Part shown: positions 54,517 through 64,000 of the stretch, in pieces
Layout of the letters: the number at the start of each line of letters is the position of its first letter
How positions within the stretch are numbered: the first letter of the stretch is position 1
NCBI GenBank assembly: GCA_026182355.1
Contig: JAPFBL010000102.1
Location: 124,001-188,000, forward strand
DNA: 64,000 nt
Source: Hermatobates lingyangjiaoensis
Lineage: Eukaryota; Arthropoda; Insecta; Hemiptera; Hermatobatidae
Direction of reading: 5' to 3'
Made by a program: the position numbers and the translations under genes
The notes under the pieces: model-generated
What the model was told of the DNA's origin: nothing
The model's database searches: none
What the model saw: only the letters and a program-made list of their open reading frames with translations

Positions 54517-54853
54517 AAAGGTTTTGTCTGTATTGCTTAGAACTGACTCATTTAAAGTTTTCTTTACGTTTCATACATTAGAGCAACCGAATCTACCTGT
54601 AGAAAAATTTCTGTCTGTTTGTTTATCCAAATTTTGTCATAAGCAATCTCAACCACCAGAAGTTATAGCAAGCTGAAACCTTGACAGTAGATTTGTGTAT
54701 AACAAACTTAAAAAATAAAATTTTAATTGATTATAAAATAAAAATACTCAATAGACAGAAATTTGTTTAAGGGCGAGTTTGGATTTTCTAAAATACAAAA
54801 CGTAAAGATAACTTGAAATGGGTGAGTTCTAAGTAATGTACAAACAAAACCTG
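54517..54853. mobile_element. Family Q MITE, uninterrupted
   Basis: Same ends as 51082-51982, about 337 bp, with an internal deletion relative to that copy. It has 'cattagagcaaccgaatc' without the hAT insertion, the empty site for 51150-51578. Confidence 0.8.
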
Positions 54854-54962
54854 TATAGATATAAAGGTATTTTTATGTTTCTGTTACTGTAGTACAAACA
54901 AAACCTGTATAGATAGAAAGGTATTTTTATGTTTCTGTTACTGTAGCACAAACAAAACCTGT
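54840..54962 (+). repeat. Tandem duplication of about 55 bp
   Basis: 'acaaacaaaacctgtataga' through 'ttctgttactgtag' is repeated twice, with a third partial start, beginning in the right end of the Q element. Confidence 0.85.
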
Positions 54963-57185
54963 TGATCTTAATTTCGTTTGCGTTTATTATAATTTACTCG
55001 CATTATAAAAGTAACCATGATATTATAAAAGTCCTATCTACTTGCATACTAAATAAGAAGTATGAGTTAGAATAAAATCAAGTTTGAGCTCAGCATCTAA
55101 AGCTGAAAAATGTAAAAGAATCTCCAGATCTAATGACAGTTATGTACTGTACTAATAATGATATAGTCTATAATTTCAATTAATACTTTACAATGCCGCC
55201 TATCATGTTTAAATTTTTCTAAAATACTCGTCAATGATGGGCACATCTGCTACTTTCAAACATATTCAGAATAAAAATTATATAAATATATTAAATATTA
55301 TTCTCTGTAGTATACAAAGTTTGTTTTTATTTTATGTTAATGTAAACCTAGTCGTTTTTACATGTACACGTCCTTTTGGTTTTCCGATTTGGTCCATATT
55401 CATATTTCGAAAAATGTACATGCATTTAAGTCCGAGATAAAAAAAAGTATTGATTGTGGGATAATTTAATTATTTTTTTATGAATTATTTTAATAAAAGA
55501 TAAGCAAATGTGAAGAATATTATATTTTGAAAACATTTTTTAAGGAGAAAAGATTTGCTTTGTTTAAAAGGATTTTTGGTAAAATTAAAGAAAGATTGTT
55601 AGTTACAAGACGGGATAGGTAAGAGGTAGAAAGTTTGAAGAAGAACGTGATGGCGAAGACGTTGTTTGTGTAAACCCTGTGCCAAACAGCGTCCGCTCTG
55701 ATAAGGACAGGTGATATGATAAAAGTTAATTAAGATGGTTCAAGCAAGTCCTTTAAAGCGCATGCTTTATTATATTATCTCGCTTTGCAGCGTTTTCCAT
55801 CTGTCATCTTCCCGACTAACTTGTAACATTATAAACTTAAAGGGAAAATAAGACAATGCCTTAACACTAACTCACTTTTCACCAAACCAACAAATTATTT
55901 GACATTGAACAACACCTTTTGGCGACTAAGTCAAGATTATTGTGACGTATCTAATACACTTGGATATTAAACTGAGTTTTTCATATTAAAAAATTTTATC
56001 ATAAATATTTAATTTTAATGTCTTTGGTAGCATTACTAATTCGTAGTAAATTGTAGAAATAGTGAACAAATTTTATTGCCAGATTTGGACCCGTTTACAG
56101 GTCTGTGGTTCACTAAGTTCTCTCTTTTCGAGTTTTGCGTAACGTATGCCCCTGTTTGAATAGGTGTGCATCAAAAAGTTCGTTATATGCTAGTGGTCAC
56201 CTCTTTGCGAGTATCATTTTTACATATATTAACAAAAGAAATACTCGTTACATGATATATTATTAACAGTTGTAGAGTTTTTTCACTTTGTAAATTTTGT
56301 TCTTGTAGCAGAGAGCTGCAGAACTACCATAATCAGCCCTGTGTGGAAAATCAATTTTAACACCTAATATGTTTCGAATAACGGTTTTTTTTTTCATTAA
56401 ACAACTAATAGAGAAAATTGAGATCATTCAGCTGTTTTGCAACTAATATAAGCAATACATGGAAAAATTCAGAATTTGTCGGTAAAATTCAAGTTTACCG
56501 TTGCCTAAAATGTAAATATTTTGCTTGTAATTGACTTTGAGTGTCTGTTTACACTATACTGGTGATACATTGTGAAATTAAAATAAAATTAAAACAGCTT
56601 TTGATAGAAGCTTTAGTTGCATACTTTTTAATCAAAATCTCCTTCATATAAAAGGACGTAGAGTGCATTTTGTAAACTCAAAAAAAAATAACTTTTTTAT
56701 TAACTACTAAGAGAATGATATTAAAACTCTCCGATTAGCATCTATTTTAATACACGTAGAATGTTACGAAACAGTTTTCATTAACTTCAAGGAATTAAAG
56801 TCGGTGTAGCCCAACAAACATGGATCCTAACTTAATTTCATTCCATCTATGAGCATGAACAATATATACGTATACTCGTATATTCTTACAATAGCACTTT
56901 ATCGTAATCATTTAGGTGATTCATTGTATTAGTCACAATTGATTAATTACTTACCGAATGAGGTATATTTTACGTGTTCTGAAAATAAATAAAAATCAAT
57001 ATCTAAACAACAGTAAGAAACTAGAAAAAAGACTAGAATATTTGAACCGAAACTAGTGTTTTCTTATCAGTTGAACTGTGACGAAGATTCTTTCTTCTGT
57101 TGCAGGATCTTATTCATCTATCTGAATTTTTACTGCGGATTAAATGTTAAATGTTTAAAACTTGACACAACCTCCATAAAAAAGT
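54963..57185. other. Unassigned AT-rich DNA
   Basis: About 2.2 kb with no recognised gene or repeat. A GC-richer patch at 55610-55700 has no motif. Confidence 0.35.
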
Positions 57186-57197
57186 ATTTTATATATA

Positions 57198-57396
57198 TAT
57201 GATCACACCACAATAAGAAATGTGAAAACAAGACTAAGATCTTTCAACCGTAACAAGCGGTCTTCGTCAGAGAACGAAGACTTACATCTTTGTTGTAAGA
57301 TCTAACTGATCTTAAACCAACTGATCTTAGTTTTGTTTTCCCATTTCTTATTGTGGTTTGATCATTGATTGTTATTTCACGTGTTTATGTGAAATC

Positions 57397-57398
<2 letters not shown>
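57198..57398. repeat. Family A fold-back, spacer rearranged
   Basis: The left arm keeps a full core (minus 57232-57274, stem I partly lost: AGAA in place of AGTC). The right arm has lost the CTGACGA half and resumes at 'gatcttagttttg'. The spacer is filled with unrelated 'gaagacttacatctttgttg'. (TA)n on both sides. Confidence 0.82.
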
Positions 57399-57429
<31 letters not shown>

Positions 57430-57433
<4 letters not shown>

Positions 57434-57577
57434 CATTAAATATCTTGCCAACATTAAGTTTACTATGTTTCCTACATACCTTTGCAAGATTTCGAATGCT
57501 ACTTTTCCATCTTTGTGGTATCATATAAAAGATATTTAATGAGGTATGTTTAAAAGAAGGTCTGCTCCCAAAGTATA

Positions 57578-57580
<3 letters not shown>
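57430..57580 (-). repeat. PLE-like peptide stub between (TA)n tracts
   Basis: Minus-strand frame: VYFGSRPSFKHTSLNIFYMI, then PQRWKSSIRNLAKVCRKHSK and LNVGKIFNEV. The text 'tatttaatgaggta' occurs at both edges in opposite orientation. Similar peptide to the stubs at 26.0, 46.9-47.2 and 58.5 kb. (TA)n at 57399-57431 and 57580-57621. No hammerhead seen. Confidence 0.55.
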
Positions 57581-57621
<41 letters not shown>

Positions 57622-57623
<2 letters not shown>

Positions 57624-58270
57624 TTGGTTCTTGTTATACCCGACCAACATATCACGGGAGTCGTGCTTGTAATCCAGTGACTTTCTTCTCATTGCACTTC
57701 TACCAAATATTAGAGACTATGCATATTTACATTTAATATATATTTTGAATTTTTTTTATGTCTTTCTAATCGATTGTCTATAGTAATTCAGGATTTTAAT
57801 GTTATATATATTTCAAACATTTTATTTATTGTTATTAACAATGTTTAATAGAGCTCTATGGCAGAATAAATTATCGAAATTTGGGAGACTTTATGTATTT
57901 AATATATGAAATATAAAGAAAATTATTTTTAAACTAACTCAAAAATGGTGGAATAAGGGTAGTTTTTTCCTAGGAACTTGGCTGTAAAATTCATTCTATA
58001 TTATACTATGGAAGTAAAAGAATTGAAATAAAATAAAAAACGTTCAAAACAAGTTGCTATTGAATTTAACGGTGTTTTCTCGAGATAAAAAAAAGAAGAA
58101 ATAAGATTTTCATGAGAACACATAAATATGGGAGAAAAAGAAGGAAATTTCATATACCATCTATTATTAAATAAGAGAATGCCTTATTTAAATTCGACTA
58201 ACATTAGTTTAATTTTTTTAAAATAATTAAAATGTTTATGTTTAAGAAAACTGAAAAGTAAAATAATAAT
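57622..58270. other. Unassigned
   Basis: Nothing recognised. Confidence 0.3.
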
Positions 58271-58271
58271 C

Positions 58272-58400
58272 CTCATATATGAAATGGGAAAACAAGACTA
58301 TGACCTTTCAACCGTAACAAACGGTCTTTGTCAGATTCAAAAAACCCAACTGACTCAGTTGTCTTCTTTTCCCATTTCATATTGTGGTTTGATCATTGAT
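58272..58400. repeat. Family A fold-back, asymmetric deletion
   Basis: The left arm has a nearly whole motif (minus; CTGACAAAGACCG, core G8 changed to A). The right arm lacks the ribozyme and keeps only 'cccatttcatattgtggttt'. Followed by (TA)n at 58399-58422. Confidence 0.8.
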
Positions 58401-58422
58401 ATATATATATATATATATATAT

Positions 58423-58565
58423 GTTTCTAAAAATTCTATGCCCATTTCATGCTTGGTTACCTTTTTTGGGAGTTTTTGAGACTGGCCCAAACTTTTCTTT
58501 TCATAACTACACATTCTAACAGTATTTAAGAACGAACTAAATATTATTTTCAATAAAACAACGAC

Positions 58566-58572
<7 letters not shown>
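58423..58572 (-). repeat. PLE-like peptide stub between (TA)n tracts
   Basis: Minus-strand frame: NTVRMCSYEKKSLGQSQKLP, KKVTKHEMGIEFLE. Same position (between TA tracts) and similar Lys-rich character as the other stubs. Homology is weaker. Confidence 0.4.
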
Positions 58573-58614
<42 letters not shown>

Positions 58615-58618
<4 letters not shown>

Positions 58619-58832
58619 GATCAAACCACAATATGAAATATGTGAAAATATACTATACATATAAATAATCAAGCCACATACGAAATGAGAAAACAAGACT
58701 AAGATCTATCAACCGTAACAAGCGGTCTCTGTCAGTTGTTTTTTTAGCTCCGACGAAGACCACTTTTTATGGTAGAAACATCTTAGTCTTGTTTTCTCAT
58801 TTCGTATGTGGCTTGATCATTTATATATATAG
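58615..58832. repeat. Family A: truncated arm, then a diverged fold-back
   Basis: A 27 bp start of a left arm (58617-58643), then a separate fold-back at 58659-58825 of a divergent subfamily: 'atcaagccacatacgaaatg', with GACGAAGACCACTTTTTATGG and AGAAACATCTTAG in the right arm. Confidence 0.7.
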
Positions 58833-58849
58833 TATATTTTCACTTAATA

Positions 58850-59167
58850 AAACGAAACACGATCTAAACCGAACACAATACGAGTTCAAAATTCAAGAAG
58901 AGTAACACACAGAGTAAGGAAATACACTTACACACTCAAATTTTTAGGGCAATCCGTCTTCAGGGAAAAGAGAAAGGGAAACGTTGTAGACGCAACGGCA
59001 AGTAATTCTTTACGTCTCCCGTTACATAACCCGTTACGATTACTTGCTGTTGCGTCTACAACTTGCTTGGTCTCACTTTCTATTTTCTCCTGAAGACGGA
59101 TTACCCGGAAATTTGAGTCTGTAAGTGTGTTTCCTTATTCTATGTGATACTCTTCTTGAATTTTGAA

Positions 59168-59168
<1 letters not shown>
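58850..59168. repeat. Family K fold-back
   Basis: Arms with outer ends 'gagttcaaaattcaagaaga' and its inverse, ending at (TA)n (59169-59214). The right arm (plus, about 59081-59115) has CTGAAGA-CGG-ATTAC-CCG-GAAATTTGAGTC; the left arm has lost GAA. The ancestral block may have been GAA-AATT-T. Fragments of K occur at 9790 and 10745. Confidence 0.75.
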
Positions 59169-59216
<48 letters not shown>

Positions 59217-59269
59217 CTTTAAATTTACACAAAGCACGACAAAGAAAAAAGAATAAAAAGAACACTTAC

Positions 59270-59302
59270 AGAATATTTCGGACTGTTGTTCGTCATCAGG
59301 AG
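59270..59302 (-). ncRNA. Predicted hammerhead motif (family H, AUAU type)
   Basis: CTGATGA, C, GAAC-AACA-GTCC, GAA, ATAT, T. One mismatch in stem II, complete core, self-complementary ATAT; stem I only TC/GA-like. Confidence 0.6.
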
Positions 59303-59350
59303 TAGACTAGAAGAGAGATCCATCTCACTTCGTCCTCACTTCTAGTCTAC

Positions 59351-59382
59351 TCCTGATGACGAACAACAGTTAGAAATATTGA
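59351..59382 (+). ncRNA. Predicted hammerhead motif (family H, AUAU type)
   Basis: CTGATGA, C, GAAC-AACA-GTTA, GAA, ATAT, T, GA. The outermost pair of stem II is lost but the other three remain; core complete. Confidence 0.6.
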
Positions 59383-59593
59383 ATTCTGTAAGTGTTCTTT
59401 TTATTCTTTTATCTGTGTCGTGCTTTGTGTAATTTAAAGTTTTATAGTCCTTGTGGACCGTTTCTTATATTTATTATATATATATATATATATATATAAT
59501 GCAATAATTATATGATGTGCTAGAACTATTATTGTTTAAGTTGTTTCATGTAATTCATGAATAGGTTTTGAATTGAAAATATAATTTTCAGAC

Positions 59594-59604
59594 TATATAT
59601 ATAT

Positions 59605-59652
<48 letters not shown>

Positions 59653-59715
59653 TGTACACCTATTCTATCAAACGGTCGATATATTATTGAATCAATTATA
59701 TATATATATATATTG
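59594..59715. repeat. (TA)n tracts around a family F piece
   Basis: TA runs at 59594-59650 and 59696-59713 enclose 'ggtgtacacctattctatca' and 'cggtcgatatattattga', the inverse of the piece at 34178-34212. Confidence 0.75.
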
Positions 59716-59761
59716 TGAATGTTAGTAATTTTGTTTGCTGTTTGTTGTACGATCATAATAG

Positions 59762-59797
59762 CCTCTGAAGAAGAATCAGTCTGGTGAAACAGATTGC
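59762..59797 (+). ncRNA. Degenerate hammerhead-like motif
   Basis: CTGAAGA at 59764, a possible three-pair hairpin, then GAAACAGATTG. The block after GAA is not self-complementary. Probably a dead relic. Confidence 0.35.
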
Positions 59798-60545
59798 ACA
59801 TTTATTAGTAAGGACCAAATTGTAAATAGCCTTTATTTATAACATTTGAAAAATACCCAAAGCCGAGATCCCTAAGAATCATTAAAGAAAGAAAGGGGGG
59901 GGGGGGCGGTTGAGATTGAAGACGGTGGGCAGGTAGGATGTTGATTGCCTCCTGTACAGGCACCCTACAATCAGTGGTTCCTGGTGGTTTAGTTGTTCCC
60001 AAGAGACACTCGGAGTGGGTCCCTCCCGATTTCTTCATGTGAGCAGTGGCCATGTTTACAATCAGTTCAAATAGCATTCCAATATATTTTTGTCTTTATT
60101 ACTTTGTTTTCTTTTACTCTAATTGTGTTTGTACACAATATATACCGTAAAAATACCATCTAAAACTGACAAGTCTATAATACTATAGAAGAGAAAAACA
60201 TTTTAATACACAGATTTGCCATAACTCACAAATAAATAAAAATGTGCGAAACTAGCCGGATGATTTACGATAATTTATTTTTAATCCTTTTATTTTTATT
60301 CAATCGCTATTAAGTCATCTACTAGTGACTTGTTATAACTGGTGAACATATAAAATAATAATCATTAAGATAAAAGTTTTTTTAAACACTGGTATTTTAT
60401 TTATATCTTGTCATTTTATTTCTTAGCTACCCTAAATTTCAGAAAAAAAAATGATATTAATTATTATATATTATTAATATATTAATATTAGAAATATTAA
60501 TTTCTAATATTTCAGAGACTAATATTGGTAATAATAAATAAAGGA
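59798..60545. other. Unassigned, with a 12-G run at 59895-59906
   Basis: A GC-richer segment at 59890-60060 surrounds the G run; no gene recognised. Confidence 0.35.
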
Positions 60546-60817
60546 GAGGGCCAAGTTAGGTTAGTGGTAACGTGCTCTCCTCAGAACTGGTAGCTCCGGG
60601 TTTCAATACCCACTGGGACGTCGATTTATTTACGTGGGAGGTTCATGATATGAGCATGTTGTCCCTTAGAGAGAACATTAAGCCGTCGGTCCATAACCTG
60701 TACGATATCAGGTACTCTTTAAAGATTCGTACTCCAAATACACTTGAGTTAAGCAAATTTCAGGACTACTCCAAATATCTTCTTTGTGTGTTACCACAAA
60801 GAGCATATGGGTACTGA
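60546..60817 (+). mobile_element. tRNA-derived SINE, copy 5
   Basis: 'ggccaagttaggttagtggt' (A box), 'ctccgggtttcaataccc' (B box), 'tcgatttatttacg', 'ttagagagaacattaagccg', 'tacacttgagttaagcaa', tail 'gtgttaccacaaag'. The open frame across it (60572-60817) is incidental. Confidence 0.78.
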
Positions 60818-61529
60818 AAATAAATAAATACTGACTGAAAATTGTAGAGAATATAACGTGGAATAGATTATGTTGTTTTAGATATTATTTAAAGTAGTTT
60901 GTTTTTAAAATGTTGTATTCTGAATATTTTTCAGTAATATATTTTTTACCAATTTATTTTTACAACCTTAGATGATTAACAAATCATTCATATGAAATGA
61001 ATACATGTAAAATTAGTAGCACCACTTTTGTTTTGTTGATAGTTTACTGATCATAGTGTTTACTGTATCTAACCACAAATAAAGAATATCTCATCATATT
61101 GTAAATTTTATTGTTACTTTTTTGTAAAAATTTTAATTATGTATAATATTGACCACGATCAGTTTCTTCATCATCGAAATCTCTCAATTCCATTTTAAAT
61201 CTTTTTACTGTGGTCTAAATGTTCATAAACATATAGAAAACTAAATATATTTGTTTCAAGACAATAAAAGTTTACTTTTAATATTCATTAGACGATGTCT
61301 TATCTAGTTATTTTGATCTCTATAACATGTAGTGCAACGTGTAATAACCTGTTAAATTTTCTAACTATAAAAATTTGATAGTAACTAAATGATCATTTTA
61401 GTAAAATTATATTGAATTTAATTATAATAATCAAATTATATTTTACAGATTGCTAACAATAGCTCCCCAGTTATAGCATACTAAGAGAGATGACATTACT
61501 CAATTGTAACTATTCCTAAAAATAATCAT

Positions 61530-61530
<1 letters not shown>
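60818..61530. other. Unassigned AT-rich DNA
   Basis: Nothing recognised. Confidence 0.3.
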
Positions 61531-61563
<33 letters not shown>

Positions 61564-61734
61564 CACTCACACACACACACACACACGCACACACATACAC
61601 GCACACACACACACGCACATACATACAAACACACACACACACACATACACACACACACACACACACCCATACACACACCCATACAAACAGACGCATACAT
61701 ACATACAAATGAGAGAGAGAGAGAGAGAGAGAGT
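61531..61734. repeat. Compound (CT)n(CA)n...(GA)n microsatellite
   Basis: CT run, then long interrupted CA repeats, 'gcatacatacata' text, then (GA)n at about 61711-61733. The repetitive frames on the minus strand are artefacts. Confidence 0.95.
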
Positions 61735-62360
61735 GAAGGATTTCATTAACATTGAAATAAATTTAGTTTGGTGTTCATAAAAAAATAGCACTATTGTAGT
61801 TAAACCCTAAGATCAGTAAAAACGATAAATGAAGTCTCTAAAATATAATGGTTCAAATGCAGTTATAATAATTTCTTTTGTATAAATGGATTTATGATAT
61901 AGTTTTTTGTATATCAGCTTTACCTTAAAGTATAAAGAGCGTTCTTAACGAAAAATGTTATAAGAGCATTCATGAATATAAGGAAGGAAGCACCCTGATG
62001 TTATAGAGGTCAAGGATGAAATATTAACTGAGACACATAAGAAAAAAGGGAGATGAAACCTTTCGAGGACAAAAGTTATCAGATATGGAAGGAATGCAGA
62101 TTTAGTTTAATGGAGAAAAGACTAACGACAGGTGTTCGGAAAAAATTAATGACTTACACATATTTATTTTGTTTTCAATAATATTACTCATATAGAGTAT
62201 TAGCTGAACTAAGTAGTTAAAGATAAAGTTTTTAATTATTTTATACAACAAAGACATTTGCATACAAATACAGATGTATATATATATTTATATGCAATTG
62301 TATAATATAAAAAGTATTTTATATAAATATACGTATATATTTATATACGCATTATATAAA
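61735..62360. other. Unassigned
   Basis: Nothing recognised; short TA-rich runs at 62276-62350. Confidence 0.3.
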
Positions 62361-62365
62361 AAGTC

Positions 62366-62456
62366 TAGTTGGGTTTTTGACTGTAACGGAGACCGCTTGT
62401 TACCGTTGAAAGATCTTAGTTTTGTTTTCCCATTTTCATATTGTGGTTTGATCATG
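62366..62456 (+). repeat. Family A single right arm
   Basis: 'agttgggtttttgactg', then TAACGGAGACCG in place of CTGACGAAGACCG, then CCGTTGAAAGATCTTAG. The 5' core is lost and the 3' half is intact. Confidence 0.75.
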
Positions 62457-62654
62457 TACGCATTATGTTAAAACAAATATATGGATCTATGTAGACGTAG
62501 GTCAAGGATATTTTATCAGGAATCAGTTGGTTTTTCAGAACCAAATCATAATTTCTAGGTTTAAACAGAAATAAAAATCATTTTATAATATACCAATCTA
62601 CCATAATAATGCAGACAATTATATTCCAAATATTATGCAAATCAAACGATTTAA

Positions 62655-62800
62655 CGAAAAAACACGTAGAAACAATACACAACTCACTTCAATATATCGA
62701 TCGTGTCGTCATCAGGAGAAAGAGAAGAAGAAGATGAGTTCTACTCGTCCCGGTGACGATGATGTCGAAATATTGAAGTGAGTTATGAAAAAGATGACGT
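62655..62800. repeat. Family C/I fold-back
   Basis: The left arm (minus) keeps CTGATGA-C-GACAC but has GATATAT for GAAATAT. The right arm (plus, 62752-62785) has GTGACGATGATGTCGAAATATTG, with the 5' core altered (GGTGACG). So each arm keeps a different half. Confidence 0.65.
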
Positions 62801-63394
62801 AACAGAAAAAGATAGACAAGAATCAATTTAAAATTAAAAATAAAATGAAATTAAATATAGAATAAAGAATATGAAAAAATAATAAGTATATGAAAACAGA
62901 TAAATAAAAGTTAAGGACTGAGTTTTAATAAAAAATAAAAACTAAAATACTATTTAGAATAGAATAATAATATTAAACAAGTGATAAAAATAAATAAATA
63001 TTAAGTAAATAATTAAATAAGAATAATAATAAGTAAAAATAACATAAAAACTAAATACAAAGTCAATTAACTAATTAAATAATTGAAACATTATGTCTTT
63101 GGATTCAGGTCAGGTGTACTACGCGAACTGAGTATCCAAATATAGGCTTCTTCGGAGTAAGATCTTTGGAATCATAGGGGATGTTCTTACAAAATTTGCA
63201 ACCTACAGCATGCAGTAAAGGGGAGTCAATGGCAATTGGCATGAATGGCGATGGGAAGAGAGGAGTGGTTGTTGACAGAAGCTCTATGAATGTCCATATG
63301 TAGACTAAGCTTGGTTTATGCTTGACCGACGTAGAACGAATCACATTTGGTGCTCTCCAAAAGGTAGACCCAGTTTTTGAAGTTTAGTAGTCTG
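62801..63394. other. Unassigned, A-rich
   Basis: 62801-63090 is strongly A-rich with 'aataaataa' motifs. The 79-codon minus-strand frame at 63105-63344 precedes the SINE tail and shows no known motif. Confidence 0.35.
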
Positions 63395-63772
63395 TTAGAA
63401 AGAATAAATTTTGCCTAACTCAAGTGTATTTAGAATAGGATTCCTTATCGAGTGCTTGCCGGTATGCAGGCTTAGGACCGACGGTTTAACGTCCACCGCG
63501 GGCCCACTTCCGCGTGTTCACCTTGGACACTTAGGACTGATTCAAAGTAGCTAAAGGGGTAGCACGTTAAAATAGTCGGCCTGATTTGATTTTAGTGCTT
63601 ATATGGCTGAGTAGCTTAAGAACACATATAATGTCAAAACAGGTTTAACGTCTACTAGACGTGCTCATAGTTTTATCCCATCCCTCGTGAATAATTCGAG
63701 GGTCAGAGTGAGTATTGAACACCGGATCTACCAGTCACAGGCAAGAACGTTGTCACTGAGCTCACCTTGCCT
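63395..63772 (-). mobile_element. tRNA-derived SINE, copy 6 (minus strand, rearranged)
   Basis: On the minus strand: 'caaggtgagctcagtgacaa' (A box), 'agatccggtgttcaatact' (B box), 'tcgaattattcacgaggg', then about 100 bp not in the other copies (roughly 63525-63625). After that come 'aaaccgtcggtcctaagcct' and 'atacacttgagttaggcaaa'. The extra block suggests an insertion or a variant subfamily. Confidence 0.7.
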
Positions 63773-64000
63773 CCTCATCCACCAAACTCCTCGATCGACT
63801 TCAGTTTTTCCTTCCGCTTAGTGTCAACTTTTATTTAGAGTTGACTTCTTTTACTTTTGAGTCAATTACTGACAATCTAGTTATTGGCCTAAATTATGTT
63901 ATTTTATTTAAAATATTAATTGTAATGTCTAGAATTAATTGACCAGTAGGACATTAACTGACTAAAGGATAGGCAGAAATTTTCCTAATGATAAATTTTT
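63773..64000. other. Unassigned
   Basis: Nothing recognised to the window end. Confidence 0.3.

Larger units (their letters stand above)
59214..59475. repeat. Family H fold-back, both arms with hammerhead-type core
   Basis: Between (TA)n at 59169-59214 and 59474-59499. The arms share 'aaatttacacaaagcacgac' and inverse. Motifs at minus 59270-59302 and plus 59351-59382. Confidence 0.82.

Noticed and set aside
63105..63344. 79-codon minus-strand frame
   Set aside because: Ends before the SINE tail and shows no domain; the likely start is not clear. May be non-coding repeat sequence.

Overview
This is AT-rich, intron-free-looking intergenic DNA from a metazoan, most likely an invertebrate. Horseshoe crabs or another chelicerate would fit the low GC, long (TA)n tracts and Penelope-like elements, but nothing in the window fixes the species. 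I found no host exon, no host RNA gene and no bacterial or organellar gene. Every stretch I can explain is a mobile element, its remains, or simple repeat.
The dominant content is Penelope-like retroelement (PLE) material. One 2.3 kb copy at 47389-49689 has inverted terminal repeats of about 412 bp around a 542-codon reading frame carrying reverse transcriptase motifs and a GIY-YIG endonuclease. Around it are roughly 45 short units, most of them fold-backs (two inverted arms round a small spacer) and most butting against a (TA)n tract. These units fall into about ten families with little sequence in common. Nearly all carry the same small RNA motif: CUGANGA, one extra base, a short hairpin, GAA, then a self-complementary 4-6 base block beginning A and ending U, then a base other than G. 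That is a type I hammerhead ribozyme whose stem III is too short to form in one molecule but can form between two. The fold-backs therefore look like paired terminal repeats of PLEs, each with a minimal, dimer-type hammerhead.
Other elements: two almost identical DD34D mariner copies (8619-9555 and 30330-31223) with different internal deletions; a 427 bp mariner-like element with terminal inverted repeats of over 100 bp (12431-12857); a second transposase tail in inverted duplicate (50.0-50.4 kb); an old hAT element whose 3' end is amplified as an 86 bp tandem repeat (20778-22069); a 429 bp hAT-type MITE (51150-51578) with an 8 bp target duplication, sitting inside another MITE whose empty site is also present in the window; six tRNA-derived SINEs; and several microsatellites.
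Layout: 0-7 kb, fold-backs and a SINE; 7.6-10.4 kb, PLE relics, mariner copy 1 and chimeric units; 12.4 kb, mini-mariner; 13-19 kb, dense hammerhead units; 20.7-23.4 kb, hAT and tandem repeats; 23.8-29.5 kb, fold-backs and SINEs; 30.3 kb, mariner copy 2; 33-39.8 kb, dense fold-backs and a deleted PLE; 39.8-44.7 kb, little recognisable; 44.7-49.9 kb, the PLE and its neighbours; 50-55 kb, transposase tail, MITEs and a palindrome; 57-64 kb, fold-backs, two SINEs and microsatellites. The genes do not form a pathway; their relation is that of repeated insertion into one another and into TA tracts.
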